NCBI GenBank assembly: GCA_015229095.1
Contig: JADGCE010000131.1
Span: 1 to 7,340, forward strand
Reading direction: 5' to 3'
Origin: Magnetococcales bacterium
Lineage (GTDB): Bacteria > Pseudomonadota > Magnetococcia > Magnetococcales > Magnetaquicoccaceae
DNA length: 7,340 nucleotides
Below, one piece after another: positions 7,160-7,340 of this stretch; the stretch's first letter is position 1, and every line of letters begins with the position of its first letter. A program made the position numbers and the translations under genes. The notes under the pieces were generated by a model, which ran no database searches, was not told the origin of the DNA, and saw only the letters and a program-made list of their open reading frames with translations.

Positions 7160-7179
7160 CCACGCACATTGGTGCGTGG
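7160..7179. promoter_or_regulatory. Perfect 8-bp inverted repeat with 4-base loop
   Basis: CCACGCAC and GTGCGTGG flank the loop ATTG, giving a perfect GC-rich palindrome 88 bases upstream of the dndC start. It could be an operator for a dimeric repressor, an RNA hairpin in the operon leader, or part of the mnmA transcription end. The minus strand has a TTTTT run only about 20 bases past the stem, too far for a classical intrinsic terminator. Dnd operons in other bacteria can be controlled by DndB-type repressors, but no regulator gene is visible here. The role is therefore open; only the symmetry is certain. Confidence 0.5.
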
Positions 7180-7236
7180 CTGAAAAAGGGGCATGACCTG
7201 GGACATTGACCTCCATGCCCGAATGCCCCCTCCTGC

Positions 7237-7340
7237 TCACGCCTCGAACGGCTGAATCCAGCCGCCTCCCAGGAGGCGTTCTCCTTCGTAGAAGACACAG
7301 GCTTGACCCGGAGCGATGGCCCGCTGCGGGGTGTCAAAGT
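7237..7340 (-). CDS. mnmA: MnmA tRNA 2-thiouridylase, C-terminal end (partial)
   Basis: This is the 3' end of a gene that enters from the right edge; only 33 codons and a TGA stop (7239-7237) are visible. The translated tail contains AIAPGQACVFYEGE followed by LLGGGWI. This is the typical end of the C-terminal beta-barrel domain of MnmA (TrmU). MnmA uses ATP and sulfur relayed from the cysteine desulfurase IscS to make 2-thiouridine at the wobble position of tRNAs for Lys, Glu and Gln, in the cytoplasm. The catalytic part lies outside the window. It is probably a chromosomal housekeeping gene flanking the defence operon. A direct role in DNA sulfuration is not implied, although both processes draw on a desulfurase. 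Confidence 0.9.
   Translation of the reverse strand, partial: FDTPQRAIAPGQACVFYEGERLLGGGWIQPFEA

Larger units (their letters stand above)
7073..7236 (-). other. Intergenic leader between mnmA and dndC
   Basis: These 164 bases separate the mnmA stop from the chosen dndC start. They contain a perfect 8-bp hairpin (separate entry) and the dndC ribosome binding site. I found no convincing pair of -35 and -10 boxes. No run of T follows the hairpin directly on the minus strand, so a standard Rho-independent terminator for mnmA is not evident. The dndC promoter is probably here, or dndC is read through from mnmA. The dndC frame stays open through the whole stretch, but its translation does not look like protein (see rejected items). 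Confidence 0.5.

Noticed and set aside
7155..7180. A CRISPR-like repeat, because GTGCGTGGGGAAACC on the minus strand recalls type I repeats.
   Set aside because: There is a single copy with no second repeat or spacer spacing nearby, and no cas genes.
7073..7240. A 56-residue N-terminal extension of DndC from a GTG at 7240 that overlaps the mnmA stop (GTGA).
   Set aside because: The start has no proper ribosome site, the extra residues are unlike any DndC N-terminus, and the stretch contains the leader hairpin. The ATG at 7072 has a well-spaced GGAG.

Overview
The window holds one compact defence-type operon, entirely on the minus strand and read from right to left, next to the tail of a housekeeping gene. 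The DNA is moderately GC-rich. The right edge carries the last 33 codons of mnmA, the tRNA 2-thiouridylase. Its C-terminal wording looks proteobacterial, perhaps alphaproteobacterial, but one short tail cannot settle the organism.

Layout in transcription order: mnmA 3' end (7340-7237); a 164-base leader with a perfect 8-bp hairpin (7236-7073); dndC (7072-5771), a PAPS-reductase-like iron-sulfur sulfurtransferase; dndD (5767-3710), an SMC/Rad50-like ATPase; a gene joining a DndE-like N-terminal domain to an FtsK/SpoIIIE-type DNA translocase motor (3697-2192); an ABC/AAA-type ATPase (2192-1041); a DUF4435, TOPRIM-like protein (1016-111); then about 110 bases of GC-rich inverted repeats. Gaps between the five genes run from a 1-base overlap to 24 bases, so they very probably form one transcriptional unit.

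DndC, DndD and the DndE-like domain indicate DNA phosphorothioation, the replacement of a non-bridging backbone oxygen by sulfur. No cysteine desulfurase (dndA), dndB, dndFGH or sspE is present in the window. Sulfur would have to come from a desulfurase encoded elsewhere, such as IscS.

The place where a restriction module would be expected holds an ATPase plus DUF4435 pair. Its gene order and domain types recall AriA-AriB of the PARIS anti-phage system. The most interesting reading is a variant Dnd system in which (1) DndE is welded to a DNA-pumping motor and (2) the interference arm is an AriAB/OLD-like ATPase-TOPRIM module. The gene families are read from visible motifs. The functional coupling is inference from gene order.
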